Below, one piece after another: positions 1 through 8,930 of a stretch of DNA of 64,000 nucleotides. Numbering within the stretch: the first letter of the stretch is position 1; every line of letters starts with the position of its first letter. Made by a program: the position numbers and the translations under genes. The notes below the pieces were generated by a model. It did no database searches. It saw only the letters and a program-made list of their open reading frames with translations, and was not told the DNA's origin. Source of the stretch: Syntrophomonas zehnderi OL-4 (GTDB lineage Bacteria; Bacillota; Syntrophomonadia; Syntrophomonadales; Syntrophomonadaceae); contig NZ_CGIH01000027.1 in the NCBI RefSeq assembly GCF_000983115.1, forward strand, positions 1 through 64,000. The letters run 5' to 3'.

Positions 1-159
1 CTCCAGGAACTGTTCCATTTCCTCGGGAGTCATGTCCAGGTATTTATACACTGTTGTTCGGGATAGATCCAAACGCCGGGATATCTGACTTATGTTAAAA
101 TGTTTGGCTTTTAGGTCCTGGATATCTAAATACATATTCCACCCTTCTGCTACGTTCAT
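1..159 (-). CDS. istA: IS21-family transposase IstA, N-terminal fragment (cut by window edge)
   Basis: The minus strand reads 53 codons from an ATG at 159 to the window edge. The N-terminal segment begins MNVAEGWNMYLDIQDLKAK and continues with a helix-turn-helix (ISQISRRLDLSRTTVYKYL, residues 24-41) and then MTPEEMEQF. This arrangement is typical of the DNA-binding N-terminus of IS21 IstA transposases, which bind the element ends and carry a DDE domain further downstream, outside this window. A good ribosome binding site (GGAGGAAG) lies just before the ATG. The frame is intact as far as it can be seen, so the element could be complete to the left. The istB helper ATPase would also lie outside the window. 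Confidence 0.8.
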   Translation of the reverse strand, partial: MNVAEGWNMYLDIQDLKAKHFNISQISRRLDLSRTTVYKYLDMTPEEMEQFLE

Positions 160-287
160 TTCTTCCTCCTCTGCTATGATCAAAGCTGTTTTTATTTCCA
201 GCTCAATCATAGCCTTTTTGGAGGATTGTGGTAAATACTGTTCATTCTTATTTGTTGTTTTCTGTCCAATTTAGTTTAGCGGTTACA
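1..287 (-). mobile_element. Right-hand end of an IS21-like insertion sequence
   Basis: About 130 bases upstream of the istA start, the minus strand carries TGTAACCGCTAAAC followed by a GGACAGAAAA-type segment. This matches the general form of IS21 termini, which start with TG and contain short internal repeats. I place the outer edge near 287, but the other end is outside the window, so the boundary and any target duplication cannot be confirmed. Confidence 0.45.
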
Positions 288-343
288 GCAATGCGCAAAT
301 GTAAACCTTGCCATGTCGTTTGTATGCGGGAAGGGGTGTTATT

Positions 344-538
344 ATGATAAAAATTCAGATAGTATGTCAACAGTGTGGAGCCAACATGGAATTATGTCAG
401 AGAACGCCGCAAGAAGTATATTTCGATAATTTCGGCTATGCGGAAGAAAATAAACTGGAAGCGCTTGATGTGACTTTATATCAATTACAAATGGATATAG
501 AAAGCAAGGAATTTAATTGTTTTGAGTATAGTCTTTAA
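344..538 (+). CDS. Small hypothetical protein, 64 aa, one CxxC pair
   Basis: A 64-residue acidic protein of unknown function. It starts at an ATG preceded by GGGAAGGGG with suitable spacing; an in-frame upstream ATG at 308 has no comparable site. The N-terminus carries a CQQCGANMELC motif, resembling half of a zinc ribbon, and the rest is rich in acidic and polar residues with no membrane segment. A terminator follows at 590-630, which supports transcription as a single gene. It sits between the insertion sequence and the formate dehydrogenase operon, on the opposite strand to both. I do not recognise the family. Confidence 0.55.
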   Translation: MIKIQIVCQQCGANMELCQRTPQEVYFDNFGYAEENKLEALDVTLYQLQMDIESKEFNCFEYSL

Positions 539-589
539 TTGTTATTTTTTTTATATGTATAACTTACAGATAAAATGAGCGGGTTTGTG

Positions 590-630
590 CCTGCCGGCCT
601 GATTATTCTGGGTTCGGGCAGGTTTTTTTT
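590..630 (+). terminator. Rho-independent terminator of the small gene
   Basis: A CCTGCC / GGCAGG stem (590-595 with 617-622) is followed directly by eight T residues on the plus strand. It lies about 50 bases after the stop of the 64-aa gene. Confidence 0.7.
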
Positions 631-648
631 GGGGATATGTTTACAGTT

Positions 649-683
649 AAAAAAAAGCCCCCTATCAGAAAATGATGGGGGAC
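649..683 (-). terminator. Rho-independent terminator of the fdn operon
   Basis: Read on the minus strand, a GGGGG stem arm (681-677) pairs with CCCCC (662-658). An inner TCA/TGA extension is present, and the stem is followed by a run of eight T residues. It lies about 75 bases beyond the fdhE stop and closes the formate dehydrogenase operon. Confidence 0.75.
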
Positions 684-756
684 CGTTTATACGTATTTTT
701 ATACGGGTGGTTGGCAATTAACCATTTCTTTTCAAGATATTTGCCAGATGCGTTTT

Positions 757-1587
757 TTATTCATAATCATGTGTTACATAGCCCTTCTGTTGAGCCAGAA
801 TATCCAGGTAGATGGTTTCAATGTTGGCAATAAAAAGATCCGTAGTCTTGCCGCTTTCGCGTTCATCATAGGTCTTCAGGTAACCTTTGCACTTTTCGCA
901 GGTATAGAGCTGATAGGAAGGGTCGTTTTCAATAGTCATATAATTGATGGTATTGGGTTCATCATTGCCGCAATGAACACAGTAAAGGTTGGGGGATTCC
1001 CATTCGGTAAAGCAGCGGTCACAGAACATGAACCTCCTGCCATCATCCAGGCGCAAGCGACTAAAACGTGACTTGCTCCCGCAGAAAGGGCAGATCGTTG
1101 GCTGATTCCAGTGGCGGAAATCATCGTTAGTAAATGCCTGATAATAGGGTTGGGCGAATAACCTTAATATGGGGCGCAAAGCATGGTCGACTGTAAAGAC
1201 CAGCAACTCTGGCGGAACGTCCAGTCGGGAGGCCAGCGATGAAAAATAATTCTCATCATCATCCAGCAGCTTTCCAGGCAGTTCTGCAAAATCTAAGTTA
1301 TGGGCCGCTTTTGTTAGATGGTTAAGGGTTTCAGTAATCCCCGATCGGTGTATTTTAAGTAATTCCAATAATGATAAGTAATTATTCTTGTATTGTTGCG
1401 GATCAATCACAAAGCGATAGAGTTTCATTAAGGACTTATTACTGTCGGCAATTTGCTGGACATCATGGACTGCTTCCGGGGAAAAGGTTTGTTTTAGTCT
1501 AATCTCTTGTTCGTTTTGCCAGTTCTCCAGATGCTTATAGAATTCAACATAGCCTTCGGGAAGGTCTACTGGAAATTCCCTGGTCAT
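757..1587 (-). CDS. fdhE: Formate dehydrogenase accessory protein FdhE
   Basis: A 276-aa cytoplasmic protein needed for maturation of membrane formate dehydrogenases. The C-terminal half carries four CxxC pairs (CPFC, CDRC, CVHC, CEKC) in the order and spacing of the FdhE rubredoxin-like metal-binding domain. The N-terminal half is helical and less conserved. The start at 1587 follows AAGAGGGGG at good distance. The gene is the last of the fdnGHI-fdhE operon, separated from fdnI by a 101-base gap holding a hairpin, so its level may be set lower than that of the structural subunits. In other bacteria FdhE binds the catalytic subunit before export; its position here fits that role. Confidence 0.9.
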   Translation of the reverse strand: MTREFPVDLPEGYVEFYKHLENWQNEQEIRLKQTFSPEAVHDVQQIADSNKSLMKLYRFVIDPQQYKNNYLSLLELLKIHRSGITETLNHLTKAAHNLDFAELPGKLLDDDENYFSSLASRLDVPPELLVFTVDHALRPILRLFAQPYYQAFTNDDFRHWNQPTICPFCGSKSRFSRLRLDDGRRFMFCDRCFTEWESPNLYCVHCGNDEPNTINYMTIENDPSYQLYTCEKCKGYLKTYDERESGKTTDLFIANIETIYLDILAQQKGYVTHDYE

Positions 1588-1650
1588 AATAATCCCCCTC
1601 TTAAATAATGTAAAAATATTTACTGCCTGGCAATAGCTTGATTAAAAATG

Positions 1651-1671
1651 AAGGGGAGTATTACTCCCCTT
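1651..1671. terminator. Intercistronic hairpin between fdnI and fdhE
   Basis: A perfect 10-base inverted repeat (AAGGGGAGTA and its complement, separated by one base) lies between fdnI and fdhE. On the minus strand it is followed by a T-rich stretch with interruptions. It may act as a leaky terminator or RNA stabiliser that lowers fdhE expression relative to the structural genes. Confidence 0.5.
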
Positions 1672-1688
1672 TTAAGATTTGATTATTT

Positions 1689-2375
1689 CTACTCTTTTTC
1701 TGCCGCCTTATCGCCATATGTTTCTTCGTACCAAATGGAATGGTGATGTTGGGCCCAATCTTCTCTAACGGTACCTTTCCACATTCCCCAGAAGGATTCA
1801 CCTGATCCGGGATGGAAGGAGCCCAGATAACCGTGCATACATACCATGAAGGTAGCCAAAATCATGGCTATGTCATGGGTAGGATAAGCAACTCTTACCA
1901 GACCTGCAGGGAATAAGCTGGGGAACCACATGATATACCCGCTAATTACCAACAGAATAACCATGGTAGGAGTCAACATGGAGTTGCCTTTTTCACCCCC
2001 ATTGAAACGGGTCTGGGGTGGCATTTTAACAGGAAAACCTAAAAACTCCAAGGGAAACTTCAGCACAAAGATAATATCATTGACCCCAAAGCGAAGGATA
2101 TCTTTGATCCAATTGATGATTCCTTTGAAGTCAAATATGATAAAGAACACAATTATTAAAGTCATAAATACGGCTGATATCCTGTGCACCAAACCGGCAG
2201 CGGCATATCCGCCAAAAATAGCGGCCAGCCAGTCTACGCTATCCAGAAACAGAACCAGACCGGTAAAAAGACACAGCAAGAAGGTCACCGTATGACCCCA
2301 ATGCGTAAAACGAGCCACGAAGTTAAAACGCTCGACTCTTTTTACATCTTCTCTATATTCGGGAACCAATTGCAT
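1689..2375 (-). CDS. fdnI: Formate dehydrogenase gamma subunit, cytochrome b556 type
   Basis: A 228-aa integral membrane protein that anchors the formate dehydrogenase and passes electrons through two b hemes to menaquinone. About four hydrophobic segments are visible. The N-terminal FNVVARFTHW-like stretch (here RFNFVARFTHWGHTV) carries a heme-ligand His, and further His residues lie in later segments (for example MVCMHGYL). The length matches the FdnI/FdoI family. The start overlaps the fdnH stop by one base (TAATG), so the two are translationally coupled. In a syntroph this subunit could run electrons either way between the quinone pool and formate; direction cannot be read from sequence. 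Confidence 0.9.
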   Translation of the reverse strand: MQLVPEYREDVKRVERFNFVARFTHWGHTVTFLLCLFTGLVLFLDSVDWLAAIFGGYAAAGLVHRISAVFMTLIIVFFIIFDFKGIINWIKDILRFGVNDIIFVLKFPLEFLGFPVKMPPQTRFNGGEKGNSMLTPTMVILLVISGYIMWFPSLFPAGLVRVAYPTHDIAMILATFMVCMHGYLGSFHPGSGESFWGMWKGTVREDWAQHHHSIWYEETYGDKAAEKE

Positions 2376-3175
2376 TACTCATGCCCCCCTTCCTCGTGTC
2401 CACCGTGTTTGTTAGCTAATACACGTGTGCTTACAAAACTGAATGCTGATCCTGCCAGTGCCAGCGGAATTAACCAGCCAAAATAAGGTTGAATGATATT
2501 TTGCCAAGCGGTGATGTTCTTAGGTATATGCGGATTTACGGGTAAATCAAATTTATCTGGGGTATCGGTTAATACGTACAATTTGTTTAACCCACCCAAT
2601 TCAAGTTTTCCGTAAATAGTTGCATTGGGGAAGCCGCTAGCCCGCAGATATTTAACCCTTTCTTCAGCTATTTGCAGAAGTTCTTCTCGGTCGCCGAATT
2701 TTAATGCTCCAGTAGGGCAAGTCCTGGCACAGGCTGGTTGCAAACCTTCGGCAGTCCGGTCGGCACACAGGGTACACTTGGAAACTTTGTCCTCTCTCTT
2801 ACGATACTTGGGTATCTGGAAAGGACAGGCATAGGTGCAATACTGACAGCCAATACATCTATCGGGATCATGAACGGTAGCACCGGTATCGGTTTTGGTA
2901 TAAGCACCCCGGGGACATACCTTTAAACAAGCCGGGTCAAAGCAGTGCATGCATTGGTATTTGATAAAGTTCCATTGTACACCGCTATATGCATCTTCCA
3001 TTTCCAGAAACTTTACGATGGTATAGGTATCCCCATTAGTATCTTCATGGGTTTGGTAGTTACCTTTAAAAGGTTCAATTACAGCCGGAAGCTGGTTCCA
3101 ATCCTTGCAGGCTACTTGACAACCGCGACAGGCTGTACATTTGCTAACGTCGTAGAGATTTGTCATATTAGCCAT
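2375..3175 (-). CDS. fdnH: Formate dehydrogenase beta subunit, four [4Fe-4S] ferredoxin-like protein
   Basis: A 266-aa electron-transfer subunit. Four cysteine clusters are visible: CTACRGCQVAC near the N-terminus, CMHCFDPACLKVC, CIGCQYCTYAC, and CTLC paired with CARTC. They fit four cubane centres wiring the molybdenum/tungsten site to the cytochrome. A single hydrophobic segment near the C-terminus (GWLIPLALAGSAFSFV) matches the membrane anchor of FdnH. I chose the ATG at 3175 because AAGGAGGG lies just before it, inside the last codons of fdnG; the in-frame ATG at 3205 would lie wholly within fdnG and has no such site. Confidence 0.93.
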   Translation of the reverse strand: MANMTNLYDVSKCTACRGCQVACKDWNQLPAVIEPFKGNYQTHEDTNGDTYTIVKFLEMEDAYSGVQWNFIKYQCMHCFDPACLKVCPRGAYTKTDTGATVHDPDRCIGCQYCTYACPFQIPKYRKREDKVSKCTLCADRTAEGLQPACARTCPTGALKFGDREELLQIAEERVKYLRASGFPNATIYGKLELGGLNKLYVLTDTPDKFDLPVNPHIPKNITAWQNIIQPYFGWLIPLALAGSAFSFVSTRVLANKHGGHEEGGHE

Positions 3176-3177
3176 AG

Positions 3178-6100
3178 TTAAGCCCTCCTTATGTCGCATA
3201 GCCATGCTTTATATTCCGGACACATAGCATTAGCATCACCAATATGCGGGGTAAGCCGGTTGGCTGGATCGCCGGTAGCATAACCCTTGAAACCAAACTG
3301 CCATAATAAACCAATCTGATGTATATATTGGCCGTTAATGTTAAAAGGCTTGAAACGTTTGGTAACACAGGCAACTGCCTTAACATCGCCGCGGCTGGTG
3401 GAAATAACTACGTTGTGGCCGTTTTTAATCCCTTTTTCCTTGGCCAATTCTTCGCTTAGCTCAACCATCATGTCGGGCATTAATTCAGCCAGCCAGGGCA
3501 GGTTGCGGGTTAGAGCGCCAGTCTGCCAGTGTTCAACTACCCGGTAGGTCGTACCAATAATCGGATATTTATCGCGGGTACCCTGTTTGTCAGGTTCCCA
3601 GACTTTAACAGCCGGATTAAGGTTCTGTTTATTCATTATATTAACAGTGGGGCTTTCCCAGGGCTCATAATGCTCCGGAAAAGGCCCGTCTTTTAATGAG
3701 TTTTTAGCTGCAAACAAACAGCCCTTACCTTCCGGTCGCATGATAAAGGGGCTGGTAAAGGCTGCCTTATCCGGGCCGGTAGTCTTGATGAAGTCAGGCA
3801 CGTCTACCCCCACCCAGCTTCCCAAGGAGGTTGGGTTTTTGGGATCGGCCAGGGCTAGGGGATCCCATTTGACCAACTGACGTTTAGCGTCACCCGGCCA
3901 GGGAGTTACTCCATCCGGTTGCACTGAGCAACGGTTGTATACTATACGGCGGTTCATAGGCCATGCCCAGCCCCATTCGGGATGGATTCCCAGGCCGCTG
4001 GGATCGTCTTTTTTACGCAGTTGTGGTTTATATATATTCTTTCCATCCTTGAAGGTCATGGCTCCGCAGTATACCCAGCAACCACAGGCAGTGGAACCGT
4101 CATCAGCCAGCTTGGCAAAACCTTCGACCGGTTTGCCATCGGCGACGTTATAGCCGCACAGCTCCAGGGCAACTTTCATAATATCATCGTGGCCATGTTC
4201 ATCATCATAATCCCAGGTCATGTTAACTATGGGTTCGTCTTCCTTGCGCTTACTGGCGCCATATTTTTGCTTGATTTTTTTTACCAGCTCATTGTAAATC
4301 CAAAGGTCGGATTTGGAATCTCCAACGGGTTCGGCGCCCTTCCAGCGGTATTGTACCCAGCGGCCGGTTTGAGCAGCCGTTCCTTCTTTTTCATATACAG
4401 CTGCAGCCGGCAGGAAGAATACTTCTGTACCGATTTCAGCCGGTGTCATCCTAGGAACGTCAGGGTTTTTAACCGGTCTGTCCCAGGCTTGATGAGTCCA
4501 GAACTCGGCGGTTTCGTTGGCCCATAGATCAATTGACACCATCCATTTGAGTTTGGTCAAGGCCTCTTGTTCCTTATTGGAATTTGGGCCACCTACAACC
4601 GGATTGGAACCGTTTACGAAAAGGCCCTCGATCTCGCCTCTATGCATAGCTTCAAACATGGCGATATGAGAATAGTTTTTCTTTTCATCCCGTTTGGGAA
4701 GATAATGGTAGGCGAAGTCGTTCCCGGGTGTGGCGGCCTTTCCATACCAGGCTTTAAGCATACTGACCACCCATTTGGAGGTATGGATTTTCCATCCGGA
4801 GTTGGGGAATCCAGCCTTGACCAGTTCTCTGAACTCTGCCAGATTGGTAAACGGCAGTTTCGCAGCCCCCGGGGTAACTTTACGTATAAAGGAAATGAGA
4901 TCTTTATTATCTGCAGTATTCATAGGTGAATCAACATAACCAGGGATGATATGGAACAATAAGGCCATATCGGTTGCCCCTTGAACATTGTTTTCACCGC
5001 GCAGGGCATTGATTCCGCCGCCCGGCCTGCCCATGTTGCCCAGCAATAGCTGCACAATTGCGAAAGCCCTGATGTTCTGAGCACCGACCGTATGCTGGGT
5101 AATCCCCATGGCATACAATATGGTACCGGTTTTGTCTGGGGCACCAGTGGCACAGAACGTTTTTAAGACTTCCAGATATTTGTTTTTGGGAGTACCGGTA
5201 ATCTTGCATACTGTATCAATGTCATAACGTTCATAATGTTTTTTCATGAGTTGAAAAACACAACGGGGGTTCTGCAGACTGGGATCGGTTAAGGGTAAGC
5301 CGTTGGCATCTGCCTGGTAGTCCCAACTACTTACATCGTATTTTTTATTTTCTTTATCCCAGCCGGAGAAAAGGCCGTCATGGAAGTCAAACTCATCTTT
5401 GATCAAATATGAAGCGTTGGTGTAGTTGACCACGTAATCCCGGTGATAGAGTTCGTTATCAATAATATATTTTATCATTCCGCCCAGGAAAGCAATATCG
5501 GTTCCCGATCTTAAAGGCGTATAAAGATCAGCCCGGGCTGAAGTTCGGGTGTAACGCGGATCCACATGGATAATTTTGGCACCCCGAGTGTCGCGGGCTT
5601 TTAACAGCCAGCGCATGCTAATGGGATGGTTTTCCGCAGCATTACTGCCCATAATTAAAGCACAATCAGTATTTTTAAGGTCAACAATATGATTGGTCAT
5701 AACACCACGACCAAACGAAGGTGACAGTCCTGCCACCGTGGAGGAATGTCAGATACGGGCCTGGGTTTCTAAATATACAACACCCAGGGAGCGCATCATT
5801 TTAGAAAGCACATAGGCTTCTTCATTATCCAGCCCTGAGCCGCCTAAAGATGCTATTTTTTCAGTACGGTTTACAATAATTTCACTGCCATCAGCAATTT
5901 TTTCCTTATGGATAAAGCTGCTGTCGCGGGTCTCTTTTATCCGGTCAGCGATTTTATCCAGCATCCAATCCCAATCTTTTTCTTCCCATTTGTCACTGCC
6001 TGGAGCTCTGTACATTGGTTTTTGCACCCTTTTGGGGTTAATAACCTGCTTGCCGGTCCCTTCTTCGTAAATCTCCCTAAGGTTGAACATGGCTGCACCT

Positions 6101-6378
6101 TTAGAACATGCTCCTCCTTGGTTAATAGGATTGTCCGGGTCTCCCTGCACACTCAACAATTTCACAAATCTGCCGGCTGCGTCCCGCTCGGAATAAACCA
6201 TGAGGCCGCATCCTGAAGCACAATAGGGGCAAACTGTCGGTGTGGGAGTGACGTTTCTAGTTCTTACTCCCTTGATCGCACTGGCGGTAGCCGTCATGTC
6301 AAAACCTAGATCCACTACTGCCAGGGAAGCCGCAGTTGCTCCGGTTACCTTTAGGAACTGTCTACGGGTAACCCTCAT
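3178..6378 (-). CDS. fdnG: Formate dehydrogenase catalytic subunit, selenocysteine-containing, Tat-exported
   Basis: A 1066-aa molybdopterin (Mo or W) oxidoreductase that oxidises formate or reduces CO2. The N-terminus has a twin-arginine signal (TRRQFLK, residues 4-10). A [4Fe-4S] site follows with Cys50, 53, 57 and 91. An in-frame TGA at 5749-5751 falls at residue 210 in the context QARI-U-HSSTVAGL-PSFGRG, exactly where this family has the Sec ligand of the metal, so the stop is recoded and the gene is not broken. The MGD-binding domains and the C-terminal molydopterin dinucleotide domain follow in one frame. The start at 6378 has GGAAGGAG upstream. First gene of fdnGHI-fdhE; the SelABCD machinery must be encoded elsewhere. 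The Tat signal predicts an outward-facing active site. Confidence 0.93.
5720..5751 (-). promoter_or_regulatory. Bacterial SECIS element directing Sec insertion in fdnG
   Basis: Reading the minus strand from the TGA (5751-5749), eleven bases are followed by a 7-bp stem (GGTGGCA at 5737-5731 with TGTCACC at 5726-5720, one G-U pair) closed by a four-base GGAC loop. A stem a short distance after UGA with GG in the apical loop is the form recognised by SelB in bacteria. Distance and loop both fit, so translation of the UGA as selenocysteine is well supported. Confidence 0.85.
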
Positions 6379-6461
6379 TTGTGTAACACTCTCCTTCCCC
6401 CTGTTATTAAATTTTCTGAGCAAAATCCCACATTTTAAGTATATCATCCAGGAGACAATAT

Positions 6462-6524
6462 AAAAACCAGCATTTAGAATAAATCGGCCTATTATAAAAT
6501 ATATCCCAATAAATGCTGGTTTTT
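6462..6524. repeat. Long inverted repeat upstream of fdnG
   Basis: A perfect 15-bp inverted repeat (6462-6476 with 6510-6524; outer AAAAACCAGC, inner ATTTA) flanks a 33-base AT-rich loop. The loop contains TATAAT on the minus strand (6496-6491). It lies between the fdnG start and the terminator of the upstream gene. It could be an operator pair around the fdn promoter or an attenuator hairpin ending in TTTTT in both directions. The sequence alone does not decide between these. Confidence 0.6.
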
Positions 6525-6625
6525 CTTGAACAGTTTTTCCACCTCCTTATGTGATTATAGTTAGCTGCATTTTTGTGTGAAACATATCTTATTTGAAAAT
6601 CTTAAATTTTATATTCGACATAAAC

Positions 6626-6662
6626 AAAAAAAATCCTCGCTAAATATAAATGCAAGGATTTT
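6626..6662 (-). terminator. Rho-independent terminator of the moeA-PBP gene
   Basis: On the minus strand, ATCCTTGC (6659-6652) pairs with GCGAGGAT (6640-6633, one mismatch or G-U), followed by a run of T residues. It lies just after the stop of the 639-aa gene at 6687 and separates it from the fdn operon. Confidence 0.75.
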
Positions 6663-6686
6663 TCATATAATTATGTAACACCATAA

Positions 6687-8606
6687 TTACAAATCGTGCC
6701 TATATAATATTTGGCCGCATAAATCCAACTCATAACCACCGCAGATATTGACCTGTTTTTTGAATTCATCGCTGCGGATAGCCGCCAGCAAGCTATCTAA
6801 CTGGTCGGGACTTACTAAATCAGCTAAGATACAAAGGTCGTAACGCTCTACGGCAATAGGGACAAAATCCAGTCCCATGGCTTTAGCGCTTGCATAAACG
6901 GCCAGCCCGGTGTCGCAACCATCATTTTTAACTGCTGCGGCAACGGCTAGATGGGTGTATTCTTCGCGGTTATAACCGTTAATTGCGCTTGGATGCAAGT
7001 TAGCCTTTTTTAACAGGTAATCCAGCAATATTCTGGTTCCGGCACCTTTCTGACGGTTAATATAGAGAACCCTTTTATCTGCTAAATCTTGGATATTTTT
7101 AATTCCCAGGGGATTGCCAGGGGCAACGATGAGCCCCTGATGCCTTTTAACCAGATTAACGAGCAGCCATTTTTGATCAGGTAAATATTTTTGCAAATAA
7201 CTGGTATTATAGTCCCCGGTCTCATAATCCAAAAGATGCAGTCCGGCAAAATGTGTTTCTTTGCGCCTTAAGGCCATAATTCCTCCCATGCTCCCCACGT
7301 TGGCAGAAACCAGACGAACACCGTGTTCTTTGCCCAGAATATCGATTAGAAAATCAATTGTGAGGTCATGACTGCCTAGGGTTATCAGGGTGCGTTCAAT
7401 TTCCTGGGGAGAACGATTTAAAATGATGTTGCAATTCGCCCCTGCTTCAAGGCCTTCCTGGCCTCTGGCAATATGCAGTACTCCGTCTGATTTTACCAGG
7501 GTGCTGCTTATGCCGGCGCCCCGGTTTAAGGGATAGGCCACGAGCCGGTCTTCAATTCGAGCGACATTAACCAGAACATATTCATCCACTCCCATAGGGG
7601 AGGGAATCTTTTTAGATATGGAACAGTTGAGCTGGTCATCCTCAGGGATTGCAACCCCCATTTTCTTATATAATATGGGGCGGGCCAGCAGGGAAAAGAT
7701 TAACTGGGCGGAAACGGGATAGCCCGGAACGCCGATCACCGGTTTCTGGTCAATTACGCCTAATATGGCTGGTTTGCCTGGTCGGATGGCTAGTCCATGA
7801 ACGAGCAGCTCACCCAACTCGCTTACTACAGCCGATGTATAATCCTCCCTGCCTGCCGAAGAGCCGGAGCAGATCACGATTAAATCAGCATCGGGCAATA
7901 CATCTAGAACTGCTTGTTTAATAAGGAGCTGATCATCAATAACGATGTCATGGCGGATAGCGATGGCTCCCCATTCCTGGCAGAGCGACATAAGCATATA
8001 ACTGTTGGATTCAACAATTTCGCCTGGAAGCATGTGCGGGGCGGCCTCTTCGATTAGTTCGCTCCCAGTAGGAATAATTGCTACCCGGATTTTTTTAACC
8101 ACCGTTACATTATCAACTCCGGCTGTAATTAAAGAAGACAGTTCATAAGGCCCGATGCGGGTAGAACTAGGTATAATCATATCTCCTTCCACCAGGTCTT
8201 CGCCGATGGAACGAATATACTGCCAGGGAAAGGCTGCTTTTATGATCTGAATTCCTTCCGGCAGGAAATTTACATCTTCCACCATGATTACCGCATCATA
8301 TTCTTTAGGAACGTAATCACCCGTATCTACTTCCAAATATTCATCAGACGGTATGATTATGGGATTGGTTTCGGTGGCCCCAAAGGTAGAACTGGATTTT
8401 ACAGCCACCCCGTCCATGGCCGATGCTACATAGTGAGGTGATGATCTTCGAGCCATAACCGGTTTAGCTGTGATTCTGCCCAAGGCGTCTTTTACCGGAA
8501 TATTTTCACTGTCCTGAGAAAACCAATTGCAGTTTTGCAGTTTTTCTGCAAAAAGTTGTTGGGCTTTTTCAAGCGGCATGTTGCTGATGTAGACATTTCT
8601 CTCCAT
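6687..8606 (-). CDS. MoeA-like molybdopterin molybdotransferase fused to a periplasmic-binding-like domain
   Basis: A 639-aa fusion. Residues 1 to about 410 are a MoeA domain, which inserts molybdate (or tungstate) into adenylylated molybdopterin; diagnostic stretches are DGVAVKSSSTFGA, VICSGSSAGREDYT and PGYPVSAQL. Residues from about 415 to 639 are a substrate-binding-protein-like domain (LVSANVGSMGGIMALRR, GLIVAPGNPLGIKNIQDL, GAGTRILLDYLLKKA) with no signal peptide, so it should act in the cytoplasm, perhaps binding the oxyanion or a cofactor. MoeA-PBP fusions of this kind are known in Clostridia and archaea. It has its own terminator and faces away from the plain moeA at 8931. One copy may serve Mo and the other W; that is inference. 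Confidence 0.88.
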   Translation of the reverse strand: MERNVYISNMPLEKAQQLFAEKLQNCNWFSQDSENIPVKDALGRITAKPVMARRSSPHYVASAMDGVAVKSSSTFGATETNPIIIPSDEYLEVDTGDYVPKEYDAVIMVEDVNFLPEGIQIIKAAFPWQYIRSIGEDLVEGDMIIPSSTRIGPYELSSLITAGVDNVTVVKKIRVAIIPTGSELIEEAAPHMLPGEIVESNSYMLMSLCQEWGAIAIRHDIVIDDQLLIKQAVLDVLPDADLIVICSGSSAGREDYTSAVVSELGELLVHGLAIRPGKPAILGVIDQKPVIGVPGYPVSAQLIFSLLARPILYKKMGVAIPEDDQLNCSISKKIPSPMGVDEYVLVNVARIEDRLVAYPLNRGAGISSTLVKSDGVLHIARGQEGLEAGANCNIILNRSPQEIERTLITLGSHDLTIDFLIDILGKEHGVRLVSANVGSMGGIMALRRKETHFAGLHLLDYETGDYNTSYLQKYLPDQKWLLVNLVKRHQGLIVAPGNPLGIKNIQDLADKRVLYINRQKGAGTRILLDYLLKKANLHPSAINGYNREEYTHLAVAAAVKNDGCDTGLAVYASAKAMGLDFVPIAVERYDLCILADLVSPDQLDSLLAAIRSDEFKKQVNICGGYELDLCGQILYRHDL

Positions 8607-8857
8607 AAGGTTTTATCCCCCCACATTTAGTAAAGTAAACAGATTTTAATTGACACAGATAACACAGATAAGACAGATTTGCACTGATTAATCTTTTATT
8701 AACGAAAAGCTATTAAAAGCATCACTGCATATGCCCCAAAACCTGATAATTTTGATTAGGAACCCTTGGTAAAATAGCGTAGCGGAAGCTTTAGCTTGCG
8801 GAAGGGAAGCAAGGCTTTCCCTCCGTATCATTAGCACCGTTCGACATCCTGCAAAAT
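8607..8857. repeat. Gap between the two moeA genes with a dispersed-repeat copy
   Basis: The divergent gap holds a run of GACACAGATAACACAG-like units at 8651-8690, one member of the dispersed repeat family seen in other gaps of this window. A GGAAGC-TTTA-GCTT hairpin-like stretch near 8784-8800 resembles one in the murD/ftsW gap (41057-41072). The first repeat overlaps the leader of the minus-strand moeA-PBP gene. No coding sequence is visible. Confidence 0.5.
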
Positions 8858-8886
8858 TTGTAGATGATATCTCGTTTAAGTATAAT
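8858..8886 (+). promoter_or_regulatory. Sigma-A-type promoter for moeA
   Basis: TTGTAG (8858-8863), a 17-base spacer and TATAAT (8881-8886) lie about 45 bases upstream of the moeA start. Confidence 0.65.
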
Positions 8887-8930
8887 TGATTGATGATAAC
8901 TAAACAAAATATTACTTAAGGGGTTTTATA

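Noticed and set aside
748-1124. Plus- and minus-frame open frames opposite or within fdhE
   Set aside because: Shadow frames of the conserved FdhE zinc-binding region.
3178-6378. Stop codon splitting the formate dehydrogenase gene as a pseudogene or frameshift
   Set aside because: The TGA is in frame, at the exact active-site position for Sec, and is followed by a SECIS hairpin; reading continues in the same frame with conserved sequence.
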